Below, piece by piece: positions 63,690 through 64,000 of a DNA stretch of 64,000 nt (the stretch's first letter is position 1; each line of letters opens with the position of its first letter). The stretch covers positions 9,496,510-9,560,509 of the forward strand of contig CM068315.1 in NCBI GenBank assembly GCA_034766995.1, given 5' to 3'. Origin of the DNA: Acanthacorydalis orientalis. Taxonomy: Eukaryota > Arthropoda > Insecta > Megaloptera > Corydalidae. A program made the position numbers and the translations under genes. The notes beneath the pieces are model-generated. The model saw only the letters and a program-made list of their open reading frames with translations. It searched no databases and was not told the DNA's origin.

Positions 63690-64000
63690 AAAATAATGTA
63701 TTAACGACGTAATAGCAGAACCTTACTCATCGCTATATCTCTAGATCTGAGCGAGGCGAAAAAAATTCCGAGTTTTCATGTTTATTTCCATCAAACAGTG
63801 GGGATGACATGTGTCAGCAGGGAATTTCAAAGTGAGCGCGAAAATTTCCATCAGCATGGGAAAAACGAATTTCCACGCCGACGTCAGTTCTAGTTTTTTT
63901 TTTCACCGTGGCCTTATTAAAAAAAAACTTCGTTCAGTCGACATGATGGCAGGGCGGAGCAATATAGGAAGAAGGGTACGGGAACTCAGGAAATTTCTTG
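63690..64000. promoter_or_regulatory. GC-richer island with palindromic TGACATGTGTCA
   Basis: The 12-bp perfect palindrome TGACATGTGTCA at 63805-63816 contains an Iroquois-type ACANNTGT core. GGAATTTC, AATTTCC or GGAAATTTC words occur four to five times between 63785 and 63998, two of them as TTTCCATCA. The island continues past the window edge. Candidate conserved regulatory element. Confidence 0.3.

Overview
This 64-kb window looks like eukaryotic, probably insect, non-coding DNA. It is very AT-rich and is broken up by dozens of (TA)n tracts. It has no bacterial gene layout, operons or ribosome-binding sites, and I found no host protein-coding gene I can call with confidence. The only proteins I can recognise are decayed transposases. 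The repeat mix (several mariner-like lineages, piggyBac-like elements with TTAA ends, short AT-rich inverted-repeat elements, CpG-containing islands in AT-rich DNA) fits an insect such as a hymenopteran, but the species cannot be fixed from the sequence.

The mobile layer is rich. There are two near-full-length mariner pseudogenes from different lineages (34155-35420, minus strand; 45478-46727, plus strand). Four short mariner derivatives (18075-18648; 31182-32082; 53374-53932; 56487-57014) keep both ends and the N-terminal third of the transposase but all lack the catalytic core, apparently from the same internal deletion. At least four piggyBac-like remnants end at TTAA (6379-6966, 15719-16362, 20971-21955, 41368-42042), and a possible solitary end lies near 33737. 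A 1.1-kb inverted-repeat element lies at 12555-13657. A three-copy fold-back element of about 200 bp occurs at 28618, 39207 and 62574. A small element with hairpin-bearing ends lies at 18721-18934, and a 0.33-kb inverted-repeat element at 59873-60197. Unclassified dispersed repeats are R1 (three copies), R3 (two full copies and two partial copies) and a passenger block X (two copies) that sits next to mariner derivatives.

Between the repeats are islands of higher GC content and sequence complexity (about 150-1340, 5130-5420, 7620-8250, 14440-15075, 25440-25990, 30490-30700, 33530-33860, 42540-42960, 44765-45200, 48680-48900, 49690-49960, 52480-52830, 55370-56000, 57400-57610, 58150-58700, 60690-61260, 63690-64000). 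Several carry clustered TAATTA, octamer-like or E-box motifs, and a few contain exon-like open frames with plausible splice sites. The simplest reading is a long intron or gene desert with conserved non-coding or regulatory islands. That is an inference and needs comparative data.

The window does not show genes working together. What it does show is mobile elements interacting: mariner copies next to TA tracts, deletion derivatives that would depend on a transposase supplied from elsewhere, and a composite mariner carrying extra DNA.
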